From assembly GCF_016808335.1 (NCBI RefSeq), contig NC_053144.1, positions 58,916,195 through 58,980,194 of the forward strand: a DNA stretch of 64,000 nt. Direction: 5' to 3'. The notes beneath the pieces were generated by a model. That model was not told where the DNA came from and made no database searches. It was given only the letters and a program-made list of their open reading frames with translations. Position 1 is the first letter of the stretch. Every line of letters begins with the position of its first letter. Below, in pieces: positions 20,688 through 33,333 of this stretch. Origin of the DNA: Panicum virgatum (Eukaryota; Streptophyta; Magnoliopsida; Poales; Poaceae). A program made the position numbers and the translations under genes.

Positions 20688-21122
20688 GGGCAAGTATTAT
20701 AGTAGGCTATAAGCAGGCTGAATGTTGAGGTGGAGGAGAGAGAAGAAGTGGGTTGTAATATTACAGCCAGCTTTGACACAAGATCTAATAATGGAGAGTT
20801 AAACCACTATACAGCGGGCTAAGGGCATGTACAACAGTTAGACAACAACTATCTATATAAGTACACGTAAGCAAAATGAGCTGATGTGGCTATCATTAAA
20901 TAAGAAAAGAGTGTGTTGTTGTCTACTCTTCGTCTACTGCTCTGGCTCGTGCTCCCATGCAAAACAACATCAACTAGAGTACGTATTAAATATCACATAG
21001 ACAGCTAAATAGACAACAACTGTCTAAACTATTGTAAAGCTATCTATTTAGCTGTCTTTATATGTCAAATAGACAGCAGCCGTCTAAACGGTTGTACATG
21101 CCCTAAATCATTAGCCTTGCTC
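20688..21122. mobile_element. MITE interrupted by a second MITE
   Basis: The outer element runs from GGGCAAGTATTATAGTAGGC to ATTAGCCTTGCTC and is flanked by TTA (20685-20687 and 21123-21125). It is split by the inner element at 20823-21103. Without the insert it is about 150 bp. Confidence 0.7.
20823..21103. mobile_element. Inner Tourist-like MITE, 281 bp
   Basis: Starts GGGCATGTACAACAG and ends CGGTTGTACATGCCC, flanked by TAA at 20820-20822 and 21104-21106. It inserted into an older MITE, so it is the younger of the two. Confidence 0.85.
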
Positions 21123-21180
21123 TTAGCACATAACTCTAAGATGTAGACGGACCTATATACCAGCCTCACATATTTTTGTA

Positions 21181-21705
21181 AGGAAAAAGTCTAAATTACT
21201 CCCCTCAACTATAGCCAAATTCCGAATAACCCCCTAAACTATAATTTGGTCCAATTTACCCCCTAAACTATGTCATTTAGTTCATCCTACCCCATAATAC
21301 AATTTGTTCTTTTTGTGTCTCCATACACAAGTTGAATTGTAACCTCAAATTTTGCAGGGTGGTAGTGGACATCAGGATGCATATTTTAGAAAAATTTTAT
21401 AATTTTTCAACTTTATTTTTCATATAATTTTGAAATCCAATGTTTATTTTTTGTTAAATATTCTAACATATCACAATAATGATAAAAAATTATGATATAT
21501 TTTTCTAACATGTGTTATGATGTGTACTATCATCTTGTAAAATTTCAACTTAAAACTCCACCTATACATGGAGAAATGAAAATAATAAATTATGTTAGGG
21601 GATAATTTGAACCAAAGAGCATAATTTAGGGGGTAAAATAAACCAAACGATAATTTAGGGGGTTATTCAGACTTTGGCTATAATTGAGAGTAGTAATTTA
21701 TCAAG
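21181..21705. mobile_element. Fold-back element with long inverted arms
   Basis: The left arm has CAACTATAGCCAAATTCCGA then ATAACCCCCTAAACTATAAT. The right arm, read in reverse, has CAATTATAGCCAAAGTCTGA then ATAACCCCCTAAATTAT. Similarity extends over at least 60-90 bp on each side, with an AT-rich middle. I found no clear target duplication, so borders are approximate and the superfamily unknown. Confidence 0.65.
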
Positions 21706-22402
21706 AGACAGCTCTTATCTTTCCTCTCTCTTCCACCTAGACAAAATATTATATTTTACTCCTATAAGCTAGCTGACTTGGCACCATTAGAGGTCTTACT
21801 GGAATTGGAATTAAATCACTGAAACTTTCAGTTCAGGCTACATTAACTTGCTTGTAGTGCTATATAACGTTAAGATGATCCGCACAACGTCGTGTCATTC
21901 ACTCATTCTAAAGAAAACATACACATTGATGCAGAATACCAATATGAACTCTGACCCATTGTAAACACCCAGGCAATAAACATGAATCGGTGGTTCGTAT
22001 AACAAATGATACAAGCTGCGAAGCGTGGCTATGGCTGGATAGCAGAAAGAAATTCAGGTGTTGAACCGCCTTTGCATGTCGGAAGCAATCGTGAGCTCAC
22101 GATGAAGGTGAAAGCACCTGCTGTAATCACACCGAGCTGGAAACATGTAAGGCAATTTGAGACCGGCACACGCGCAACCAACAAATCTGCAATTGAGTAC
22201 ACGTCTAGGCCCAATATAACTTGGGAAAAAGTACGTTTTTTTTACATCTCTACTCCCTAGAAAGGTTGTGCTCTGAAATCATATCCTAGACTAAGCTACA
22301 GAAAATTGTGCCACAGGTAAATCATCTACAAATGTCTCTCCCATACAGCATGAACCAGATATCTATTAATGTAGTGTACAAACAAGCACAGATTAGATTT
22401 GC
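21706..22402. other. Intergenic and PHD-GNAT gene 3' flank
   Basis: Sequence beyond the stop codon of the minus-strand PHD-GNAT gene; the part nearest 22402 is probably its 3' UTR. The short open frame at 22006-22260 shows no known domain. Confidence 0.45.
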
Positions 22403-25400
22403 TCAAGCAAGTGATTTTTGAACCAAGGTTAGGTTCTCAAACATCACCAAGGGGTGCGACTCCAGCATTGAGTTCTTCTGGCAGCAGCACAACAATAATA
22501 GTACGACACTACTGTTAGTATTAGCGAAACGAAGAAAAACATTGTAATATTCAGTTAGTTTGGTTCAAAAAAATAACAGAACAATTTCATCATGCCGTGA
22601 ACCAGTGGAATATGCAATAAAATGAATGTGGTTACCTCTTCATCTGATAAAATGGTGAACCCGAGCTTCTCAGACCAAATTGGTGCCATTTCAAGGTCAA
22701 CAGGCGCTGTAAGAAGGTTTACGTTCCAGGCTCTCAAATGTGCCTCGATAGACTTTAGGAGAAGTACAAAGTAGCCCTGCAGAAAGAAATACCAAACAAT
22801 AAGAATTACAATTTGCTAAATATCCATTCAGAAATATCAAAACATAAAGGTGTTTATAAAAAAATGTATTCCTATATGTGTAGGTGAAGGGGCACAGGAA
22901 AAGTAATCAGATATAAGAGGAGTTGTGAGTGAACAGAGTGAAAACACTCAGTCTATATGAGCTATGCTTGACGTGCAAACATATTCCAAATTTTCTGAAA
23001 ATAACTTATTGTTTGAAGTTGCATCATAAACCTATCAGATAATCAGATAATTATTAGTGGATTCTCTTGTCAGCGACTCATTAACATTCTGTAGTTACGC
23101 ACCCCTTTTTTGAGGGGTGCGGCTTCCAAAATCACTTCTACATGAGATAATTGACAACATTCACTATGTAGTGTATGTCTCAAATTCATTTTCACCTTCT
23201 TCCGGCACTCACTACGAGTAGCAATAAGGACCAACTCTGCAACTTGTTCCATGCGCACTTTCAGAACTGCAGCAGACACAACATGCGTACTGCAATAAAA
23301 TTAAAATTGGGGAAAGTAAGAATCAGGATAAGATAATCATACAAACTCAGTTTGAGGGCTAACAATCTGAGGATTATATAGGAGCTCTTTTTGCTAAGTT
23401 TGATGCAGCACCGCAAAAACATAATGGAGGCATCACTGCGAGCAGACCAGAAGAAACACAAAATATCGTAATGATGAAATACCTTGCAGTTAACACTGCA
23501 CAATACATTCCTCGAAAATCCTTCTCTCCTTCTACATTCTTGCTGCAAAAATGAAGTTTAGATTGTTTACAGACTTCAATATATGAACAAAAAGGCCGAA
23601 GAGTGAATGCAGATCAATGAAACTACTCATACACCACATGACAAGTCAAGAAGTGGCAAAATAAGAACCTACGCATAAACCATATCCGAGAAGACACCAC
23701 TGTGCTCAGAAGTTTCCGCAAATGCATCCTATAAAGTACAGAGATCGAGTTGAGACTATAGCAGTGAAAAAGGATACTGAAAGGAGATGCAAATTTATAA
23801 GTCAAAGAACTTACTTTGAAGATATCAATGACCTGAGGCATGTAGAGCTGCAAATTACTACGTTCATCCATTCCACTTAAAAGCCGCCAACAAATATTGG
23901 ATCTTATCTGTCTGAGAAAGGCAATCTCTTCACACTTTTCCAGTCCTTCATCTAGACGGTCACGAAGCAATTGACATATTTCGCAGCACAGGAAGCAAAA
24001 TTGCATATATTCTTTCAAAATTTCTAGGGGCACCTGAAATGTTCAATTTAACCATTCAGAAACACTTTTTTTTACAATGGCAGACTTTCCTTTTGCAAAT
24101 GTAGGTGAAAAGGTCACAAACCTTCTTTTTTTCAAGTCCAGTGTTGTAGCATTTAATATGGCATGGTCTCTCACACTGTAAAGTAATAAGGCATAGTTTG
24201 CAAGCCAGTAATTTAAGTATCAAAGACAAGGATGTAAGCATTGAGCATAACAGACCTGGTTACAAAAGACTATTGTATCTGGATCGATATTTCCAAGAGT
24301 CGTGTAGCCATCCCTGATATTATATAACGATGCAAATTTTCATATATGAGCTCATCGAATCCCTGTTAATCTGCCAATGGAAAAAATGCTTAGTATTACA
24401 ATCTTACCCACAGAAAGAGCACCCCTCTGTTTCGACCACTCTTTCTTGCAAAGTTCGTTTCAGGGGAATGATAGGTCCACTGGTGGTAGTAGGTTCTCTG
24501 CCACATCCTATAATAAAGGAATGAATTAGTGCAACACAGAGAGGTGGTAAATTTTCATATATTAGCTCTACAACTACTTCCTCCTTGCCTAAAGGTAATA
24601 CGGTTAAATCTACATGGAAGAGCCTTGACATAAAAATCATGTCACCAAGGAAGCAAAACAAGGCCTGCTTGAGGGCAGCAAAGTCTCATGTGACTGGATA
24701 ATGCAAGGTCCAAGCATAACTACTGTGCCCACTTATAAAAATATTGGGAGCACAATGTATCAGCAGAAGGAACATAAACCAAGAAAATCACTCACTTTAC
24801 ACACAAGAAGATAGAAATGAGGAAACCATTTCTATCTACTAGATCAACAAGTGGGAGAAATTAAACCCAACAAGAATCTAAACTCTAAATCCCAATACAG
24901 ATAAACCCCCTCTACAACCTCAGTATACACCAATACTAGCACATGAATAGGACTACAACTTATCAAGCTCTTGGTGTACAGCAAGTCCTTGTAAGGCAAA
25001 ACGAGTAAAGGCTGGGAGTAGTAAAGCCACCAAGAATAGGAGATCCCTGGCTTGAAAGCCACATTGCCATCCCAAAAGTTTCACTGTTCCACAACTGGGC
25101 CTGGCCCCACGTGTCAGTGACAGAATCCCTCTGCAGTTATTGCAGAGGAACCGGTTTCGTTGGGTTACTGGTCAGGTAAGAAGCACTGCCCAGTCAGAAG
25201 TCACTACCCATAATCCTTTTCTCGCTAAAGTATTTTCTTTAGACAAAAGAGGCCTTGGGAGTAAGGATAAATGCAAGCTTTCCAATCCACAGGAGGGATC
25301 CCAGCAGAAAGAAACTATTCTCCTCGTGACGTGTGATGGCTGTGCTGTGCACCATGCCCTGCCCTTTGCAGAACTTTGGCTCAATGTCTCGCCTTGAGAA

Positions 25401-28400
25401 ACCTCCATGAGGGGATTGCCATATTACCTCTGTCATCCATATTTTAATTGTTTACATCATTTGAAATGGAAAATGCCCAGTGCAAATAGTTCATCACCAG
25501 CAGTGCTTGCTTGAAGCTTTCCATCTAGCTCAGGTATCAACCTCATAGTCTAAAATGGCCCAGTTCCTAGTTCCTCATTCCTCAACATAACCCAAGGATC
25601 CAATACCACAAAACCATCAACTGGGACATTTTACATAAATATCTATATCTTACAAAAGTCAAACAGAAAACAATGAACCCAGCTTAATAAAGTAATGAGA
25701 CATGTGAAGGCAATTTGATCTGATGACTGGTGGTCAGGAATATTTCCCTAAGTATGTCTGGTGCATGCTTGTTAACAGGATGGGGAAAATTTAACCTGAA
25801 ACAGTCTTGCCACAACATGAATATTTGAATGTCCTTTTTTAAACTTTGTCCTTAGAGGGGTTGTAACTTCGAAATAATTTCGTTCCTTAAAAAAACAAGG
25901 AATGAGGTTCTCAAGATCCAACATGGTTAGCTATCATATATAATTGCAGAAGGATACCCTTCTTTTAATAGGACAACACATAGACATCTATATGCCTGAG
26001 TATTCACAAAGGCCACAGCAAACTAAACTAGATAACTTAATGAATTATAACAAGAAAAATAAATGAGCTATTGTAATGAACTTCAGCATATAGACAACGC
26101 CCATCAAGTTACCTGAAGAAGTAAGGTTAGGGTAGTCACTAAAGCTAGAACCATTTGAATTCAAACGATCTTGCAATTGCAGTGCTAGCTTATGAAGTGT
26201 TACCCCTTCTGATGTATAAATGTTGCGATACCTGAAACATAAAATACTCACCACTTAAACGAACTGAAACAGCCAAGGACTTTTTCTCCACGTTCAAATC
26301 ATTACAAATACTTTAACAAATGATGTTTTGAATTCTTAGCTCTTATATGAGTAAAACAAGTCAGACACAATTTCTTTCCAGAATGGTGGTGCTTACGGTT
26401 GCCGTCTTCTCCCCATGCCAGCATGTTCTTCAAAGTGCGAAGGAGTAAACTGGAGTCAAAAGATAACAACAAAAACATCCATTGATCCTTGAGTAGAACA
26501 ATTACATCATAAGAAACAAAATTCCCCTATCGCTTAGTTTTGTACCTCTTGATTGCAACAATTACAGACTATTCCTGTCCCCCGCTTATACCCTTGCTTT
26601 AGAGCCTAAAACACAGTGAAACGTGAGTTCTCTTAAGAGCACTAAAACTAAAGGTTATTGTTGAAATGGGGCAGTTCATGACATATCCAGAGCACCTCTC
26701 CGGTCTTCAACTTGTAAGTCAATAAAGTATTATCTGGAAGGCCACCCTCCTTGAAAATCAGTGGATGCAAAGTGGTATCCCTGAGAGGAAGCAAACCACA
26801 TTTATGGGTTACTCATCATTTCAATATAATGTCATGTAAAAGAACCAACCTTTCTCCGATGTTTGCAAGGAAATGCAGAAGATTTGATCTTTTACCTCGT
26901 TTTTGATTCTTTTGACTTTGAGTCGATGTTGGAGTTTGAAAATGGCTCTTGAGGGATTGTTACTGGACTTGGTAAAGAAAGCCCTAAGTCTGTGGGATCA
27001 TGATTTGAGCCATCGGGTATTATTGCAGTAGGTTCTGGAGAATCGGGTTTTACACCATCGATGCTGAAAGGACCTGCTGTGTTCTCACTATGAGTATCTT
27101 CAGTGTCATTCTCCTTTGAGGTGCCAGTAGAGAGGCCAGAAACTCCTTTGTCATGGCTTCTACTCAAGGCTGGAGTTGAAGTCCCAGAACCTCCTCGTTT
27201 AAACTGTCTATCAGACCGCCTTTTGGATGCACTCCAATTAAGGTTTAAGATGCTACCGCTGGCAGATTCTTTCAAGTGTGTCAAACTATAAATCATCTCC
27301 CCCACAGCCGACTCCCATGAACTACATGTGAGGTTTCAAAGCAAGCTGAAGTTAGTATGAGCTATGAGGCGTATTGTGATAATTTAAATGTAACTGACTG
27401 CAAATTGGCAGTGCACTTCATAAAAATGGTTAAAATGTTGGTTAAAATATTGAAAATAAATTAGCAAGGATAGGATAGATAGCCTAAGGACCAGTTCTCA
27501 CTGGAACAATATGGCATTAAAGCCCAAGTCATCCCTTGCAAGGTCAATCGGGTTAACCGAGTGTACACAGAAGTTCAAGACCCAAAAAAATAGGTAAAAC
27601 TATTGATGCATAGAAAACAAATAGATCTTGAAAATATCAAGGCACAACATACAAATTTATAAATATGAATGCAGTCCTACTGAAATTTGGATGGCTTGTA
27701 ACTTACTCCTGAGTTGAACAACCATCTGAAGCTACATCATCTGAATAATCTTTCCTCTTTTGAAATGAAGCTAAATGGCCAACAAGACGGAAGATAGGAC
27801 AAGGGAAAAATTAGCATATTCTGAGCAAATCACAAAAGCAACATAACCTTAGGTACTCGCTAAAATACCTTTCCACTTGCTATACTCATTCATATTTGGA
27901 GGTAAGCCAATAGTTTCTTCAATGAATTCGCAAAGCATGTTAAGCCTATAATGTTTTAGAGCTTTCACGACCCTGAATAGAGAAATCCCGGTTTCCAAGA
28001 AGATGTGATCATTCTGGTTGTTGGATGACTGACCAGAATGCTGTTCAAACTCGCATGCATTCATAACCTACAGTTAGTTTATCAGGCATCATGAGGTCAG
28101 GCACAAGACAATTTATGGAGAAGCATGGAATTTAAAATTGAAGCAGCACAGCCAGTAACAGAAAGCTTACATTTCTACTGTAATTGCACTCTGAGCAGCC
28201 ACAAGAATACCCCTGCCCCCTTATTCGTCCAATCTTCTCCACCTAAATATCACAAAATGGAAGCATATATGTTGTCCTTGAGATAAATAAGAACCCTAGG
28301 TTTTCAATTAGCATTCATGCCAAACCTACAATGCTACACTCAGCAGGAAAAACACACACCTCATCCTTCTTGTAGGTCACCTTGAAACCTTCAAGAAGCC

Positions 28401-29693
28401 CAGTGGATAACAATCCTCTAACATCTTTAAGGTAACTGTCTAGCCGATACTTTGTTTCCGTCATTCGCTCTTTAACAGGAGTTATTGTTGACAAACTACC
28501 ATACCTAGGTCGTCGCTCACCAGCTCCTTTCCTTCTCTCTTTAACATCAGGCATGGCACAGTCGCCACCTGCTGCATCTTCGATCTGTTCTGTAGCAGGC
28601 CCTTCAATTCCGTCCATAGGGTCCGACTGAATCGTGGAACAACTTTCTCTGCTAAAAAAAGGAGGGTTAAGACTGGCATAAACCAACGAGTTCTAAATTC
28701 TAATTGAAATGATTGGATATATATTTGTCCAATTCTATCGGTTTATTAAATGACACATCACCCTGAGTCCCAGTGAGGAGCAACGACTCACCATGGAATT
28801 AGTGGAAATTACACAACCGCATAGACAGTTCCAAGCACAAATCAAGCACACCAACCGCATAGACACTTCCAAGCACAAATCAACCAGGGGAATCGCTCAC
28901 CTCAAACCAAGAAGACACAAGCCGGCCATCTCCTCCTCGGTCAACATATCCACGTCGCCACGCGAGGGCGCGGGCGCCGGCGACGAAGGGGGCTCCGCCG
29001 TCGCGCCGACAACCTGAACCCCGTTCGGTTCCCAGCTAGCGGGCGCTCCCGGCTGGTGCCCCTGACGCGGCCCCTGCGGCGCAGGCGACGCTTCGGCGGC
29101 GGCCATGGTCATAGGCACCCCTGCGGCCGCCTCGAACTTGTCCGCGAACGCTTCGGCGGGCACGTCCCTGAGCTCGTGGAAGAGGGCGTAGAGCGACTTG
29201 CCGTTGCCGAGGAAGATGTGCCCGTTCTGGTTCTTCGATTCCGCCCCCGCGTGCTTCTCGAATTGCAGCGCCGACAGCACCTGCGCGGCGCGGAGAAAAA
29301 ACCCTCAGTTCTCTCCGCGCGAAGCTGCAAAACCGGTGTTCTGGAAACAGATGGGCATGTGATCGAGCTGGCTGACCTTGCCGCGATAGCCGCAGGAGGA
29401 GGAGGCGGGGCAGGCGCAGGCGGAGCCGCCGTCGGCGACGAATCCCTCAAGCAAGGCCTGCGCGCGGTGGCGGAGCGATTAAAAACCAGCGCAAGGAGAG
29501 CAGAGTCGGCGGCGGGGGAGCGGGCCGCGGGCGGGGGGTGCCTCACCCGAACCGAACCGGGTCGAGGGGTACTCACATGTTTCTTCGCGAAGCGGTAGGT
29601 TACTGGAACGTGCAACAGGAAGGGCAACAGATCCCGGACGCTGTTGATATACTCGCCGGCCGCCGTCGAGGCGCACTCCTCCGGCTGCTGCAT
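22403..29693 (-). CDS. PHD-finger/GNAT chromatin protein, IDM1-like, with three TPL-binding-like modules
   Basis: A 933-residue protein from 21 exons, all GT..AG: 29577-29693, 29377-29457, 28901-29280, 28360-28648, 28171-28242, 27869-28067, 27707-27770, 26896-27321, 26696-26780, 26546-26605, 26397-26449, 26113-26231, 24408-24507, 24256-24313, 24122-24175, 23815-24033, 23673-23728, 23483-23542, 23196-23289, 22636-22776 and 22403-22477 (2802 bases). Modules related to the Jas/TPL-binding (TDBD) domain occur at about residues 15-125, 265-370 and 558-635; the last is the most canonical (GIVCNCCNQEF, HFEEHAG). A C4HC3 PHD finger spans about 677-735 (CSFCG, FCNQCERPCHIKCY, CFLCCEIC). A GNAT acetyltransferase-like domain spans about 765-910, with CRKKGYFVLL as the acetyl-CoA loop. 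The layout matches plant IDM1-like proteins, which bind and acetylate histones to guide DNA demethylation or transcription. The start codon is the least certain part. Confidence 0.9.
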
Positions 29694-29734
29694 CGATCAA
29701 GGATGGTGGCCGTTCTGCTTCTTCGACGAAGAAG

Positions 29735-29910
29735 GGTTTTGCCGTTGCGCGGAAGAAGATAGTGCTGCCCTGGTCGTTCGACGTCACCCCGCGTGTTTAT
29801 CGAACTGCAGGGCCGATAGCACCGGCGCGGCTCGGAGAAAAACCACGACTTCTTGGCCTAGGCGGCCGCAGGAGACGGCGATCGGGTAGGCGCCGCGTAG
29901 CTGCCGGCGG
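29735..29910 (-). pseudogene. Decayed copy of TDBD exons 2 and 3 upstream of the PHD-GNAT gene
   Basis: On the minus strand, 29910-29853 matches the end of exon 2 (the part coding SSSCGYRGK). Then TTTTTCTCCGAGCCGCGCCG and a stretch coding LSALQFDKHAG match the intron end and start of exon 3 (LSALQFEKHAG). The exon-3 acceptor CAG has become CCG, and stops follow. A further echo of the SKNQNGH motif (TCGAAGAAGCAGAACGG) lies near 29703-29727. It sits directly before the present exon 1, so it is a remnant of a tandem exon duplication. Confidence 0.75.
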
Positions 29911-30543
29911 GGACGAAGCTCCTGCACCGAAGTACCGAACCGGGTTGAGGCAGTTCAGAGGGTTTTAGACCAACTTCGAGTGTTTGGATTCTGGGACTAA
30001 ACTTCGTTCCCTATCATAATTTTATTATTTAAAAATATTTATATATATATATCTATCTGTTACTATATATATAAAGTGAAAGTGAGTAAAGTTTCCATCT
30101 AAAATTTTAGTTTGTTATGTTGATTTGGTCCGCCTGTGTTATTGACAGATGGTCTTAATTTATCACGTATGCTAGTCGGACCAACCCGTCGCCCTCCATC
30201 CACAACTCGATCACGTAGATTCCTACAAATTAACACACGAACACCTATTTATCCGATACTTATATCAATTTTGTTCGTAGCAACGCACGAACATAATTGT
30301 TTAGTTAAATAAAATTTTATTACAAAACTAATTGCAAAATCTCAGAGCTAAATTGCGAGACGAATCTAATGAGGTATATTAATGAAAGGACCTTAATCGC
30401 CTGATGTCGCCTAGAGGGGAGGGGGTGAATAGGCATTTAAAAATTAATCCTGCAGATTAAAACAGTTAACACAAATATCAGCCACCAACCAGTTCCTGAC
30501 CAGTCTGACCGAGCCAATACTTAAAACCTGCAGACAAGTTCCC

Positions 30544-30581
30544 AACCGGTAAGACCGGTTGAATAGACCGGTCAGACCGGT
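30544..30581. repeat. ACCGGTCAGACCGGT motif pair
   Basis: AACCGGTAAGACCGGTT lies at 30544-30560 and an exact ACCGGTCAGACCGGT at 30567-30581, inside the left part of the 2.1-kb LTR. Confidence 0.85.
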
Positions 30582-30820
30582 CCTATGCACCTGCACAAAC
30601 AGAGTTAATTCTTCCCTTTACGAGCTCTAACACAAATGCAACTTGGTGTAGTGCTTATGTAGGTGCTTACAAATATATTTCTTCACCCTGCACACACAGA
30701 AACAACAAAACCGAGTAGATCGAAACGGAAGCACCAATAAAACTAGAGCACAAATGTGAGGCAAAACAAATGAGAAAGTGATACAAAGGAGACACAGTGA
30801 TTTGTTTCACCGAAGTTCGG

Positions 30821-31913
30821 TGTCGGTACCCCAGGACTGGGGTACCCCTTCTTGCTGTATCTAGGCAGGGCCTTGTAGTTATCCATGACTACGACCAAAC
30901 AGCCGGACCCCTGTGGTCCGGAGTCCTGATCTCTCGGCAACGGTTCCGGACCTGCCTCACGACTGGGAAAGATCCGGGAACGACGCGTGTCCCGGAAGAG
31001 ACGGGCAGCCCGAACAGCCGGGGGTCCGGACCTCCCGAAGGGTCCGGAGCCCCGCGGAAGTCCCGGACCCCTCATGGGGTCCCAGACCCCCACTATAGTA
31101 ACCGGACTCCTCGCTAAGGGAAGAAGTCGACGCCATGCCTCGGGGTGGTCCGGAGCCGACACGTGTCTACAGGCACGGACACATGTGCAAGGCCGCTTGG
31201 TCTCCATACTAAGCCTTACCCACCACTGCATTCATTACAGTAGGGGAACGTCCGCATTAATATAGCAGAAGCCAAGGCGATACCTTGACCAGGGGACACT
31301 ATTGATAGCGTATTACCAAGATAGTGGAGCTGCTGGCGCCGCCCACGCCGCGTCTGCCAGTCTGCCATAACAGATGGACATGACGGCTCGGCTTCACCCA
31401 TTATGACGTCTACATAATAGCCTCCACAGGCTACGCCGCAAGCTACGCTCCCCCAACGGACACCTTGGTGACGGGACAAGAGAAGACCACTGTAGCGATA
31501 GCAGGGCGTGGGAGCGTATCGGGGGAAGATTCGTAACCACTGTACCCATCTAAATACTCTGCGTAGTATGCTGCGCAGTCACGTTGGGCCCACTTGTCGG
31601 GGCCCCAACGTCCTATGTATCCGCCCCCTTGGTCTATAAAAGGGGGCGCCCGCTAGAAGGAAACTCAAGCTGGGGGGAAGAGCCAAGGTCCGGCAGAGGA
31701 TAGACTCATACACAACAGAGATCAAAACTTCTCCCAGTGGACGTAGGGTATTACGCTCCGGCAGCCCGAACCACTCTAGATCGAGTGTTCTTGTGTGCTT
31801 ATCTCAGAGCTAGATCAGCCCAATCGCCTAGTACCTCCCCAAGCACACCCTCTCTGGGAATAGGCGGGTGCGTTCCGCCACCCGGCTGTGGGTACCCTAG
31901 AAATCCCACGACA
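30821..31913 (+). repeat. 5' LTR, 1093 bp
   Basis: TGTCGGTACCCC to CCCACGACA. Near the start a 9-bp inverted repeat (GGTACCCCA and TGGGGTACC around GGAC) could form a hairpin. A TATA box (CTATAAAAGG) is at about 31633. Many CCGGA motifs are scattered through the LTR. Confidence 0.93.
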
Positions 31914-31915
31914 TT

Positions 31916-31933
31916 TGGCACCGTCCGTGGGGA
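31916..31933 (+). other. Primer-binding-site-like sequence
   Basis: TGGCACCGTCCGTGGGGA lies two bases after the 5' LTR. Its position and TGG start fit a tRNA primer-binding site. I have not matched it to a specific tRNA. Confidence 0.5.
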
Positions 31934-33333
31934 GGATCAGGCGCTGGCTGGATCTTCAGGCTCCTGGGGCCGTGTTCATCCTCTGCAACGACGAACGAGA
32001 AGATGAAGAGAGGCATGGTGGCACCTACGCCGCATATTACTACGCTGTGGCACCAGCGCCCTCGGTGTGACGGTGCACGGCAGCGGCGCCTGCTGTGCGT
32101 CGCCACTGCGACGCCTCAGAGCCGGCACGGTGGTGCGCGGGGGCAACGCCTGTTGCGTGCCGCCCCGCGCCATCCCAGTGTCGGCTCAAGGTTTTCTCTC
32201 AAGCAACGGCCATGCTTCCTCTTCGGCGGCATGACGTCGGTTCAAGGCTTTCTCTCAACATGGAGCCTGGAGCCGACGGCCATCCCGGAGGAAGTTGGCC
32301 GTGTCGTCCTGCCGTCGCCAGCACCGGAGATCCACCTCAGCGTAGCTCGGTGCTGCTGCAGACAAGGCCCGCCACCAGGCGCGGGGGCCCCTGGCGCTAG
32401 CACCAAGGACAAGCCGGCGAACGACCGCACCTCTCCGTGCTTCGCACCGGTCCTTCTGCTGCGCAAGGGCGTCTGGCTTCCATCGGCAGACGACGGCGGC
32501 GGCAGGGGGGCCACTCTCATTCAAAGCCAAAGAATTTGTCTCATGCTACCTAAGCATGTGACAGCTCTTAGGCAAGGAGTGGCCCCCCGGGCTCCCGAGG
32601 TGATGCCGGATGATGCAGTTCAGGCACATCTAGAACGCCTTCGCCTCCGACGACTATGAAGAATTTAGGGGTGGCCGTGCCACTTCCAACTGGAGAAGAA
32701 CACGCTGTATAGCATGCAGCCGTAGGTTGCTCCTAAGGGAAAGAGAATTCCTCCTTTGTAATAGCGTGGCGCCTATGTGTGAGTCCAGAGCGGTCAAGGT
32801 CCGACCTTGTAAACCCGACCTCTGGCCCTATTGCACAAACAGGCAAGCTACGGTCCGGAGCGGTAGAGGTCCAACCTCGTAATCCCGACCTCTGATGTAT
32901 ACCGTGACAACCACAATAATAAAGGAGATTTCCTTTCTCAGTTTTATCTAGGCACCACCATCGATTACATTTATTCGCCTTGGTTTAGCTATCCTTTCCA
33001 CTGAAACGGAATCTTCCTATTATTGCTAACAATTCAAGATAAGTTGCTGGCTTGTGGCCAGGTGGGGACACCCCTTCAGGCTGGAAGGCAGCTCGGACCC
33101 CTAAGGACCTGGTCCGGAGAAGTAGTACCCGTATCCTGGGGTAGAGAAGCTCCGCGTAGCTTAGCCTGGTAATGTACCCTAAGTTTACGTACTTCACTAC
33201 CCTGTTACAAGTACTCTAGTATCCGAGAACTGCTGTCTTTAAAGGTCCCGAGCTCACTTCTAGCATAAGGCCTGGTTTCTCGCACCTTACTACTCAGATC
33301 CGGTGGTATATTTCATCAGATCATCAGCAACGC

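Noticed and set aside
30045..30300. Helitron-like remnant in the left part of the outer MITE (TCTATCTGTTACTATATATA and GTAGCAACGCACGAACA)
   Set aside because: It resembles grass Helitron ends, but there is no CTRR terminus or clear hairpin, so it is not called.
32003..32659. 218-residue open frame in the LTR element interior as a possible Gag
   Set aside because: It has no zinc knuckle or capsid-like motif and is Arg/Pro/Ala-rich. It is described only as part of the element.
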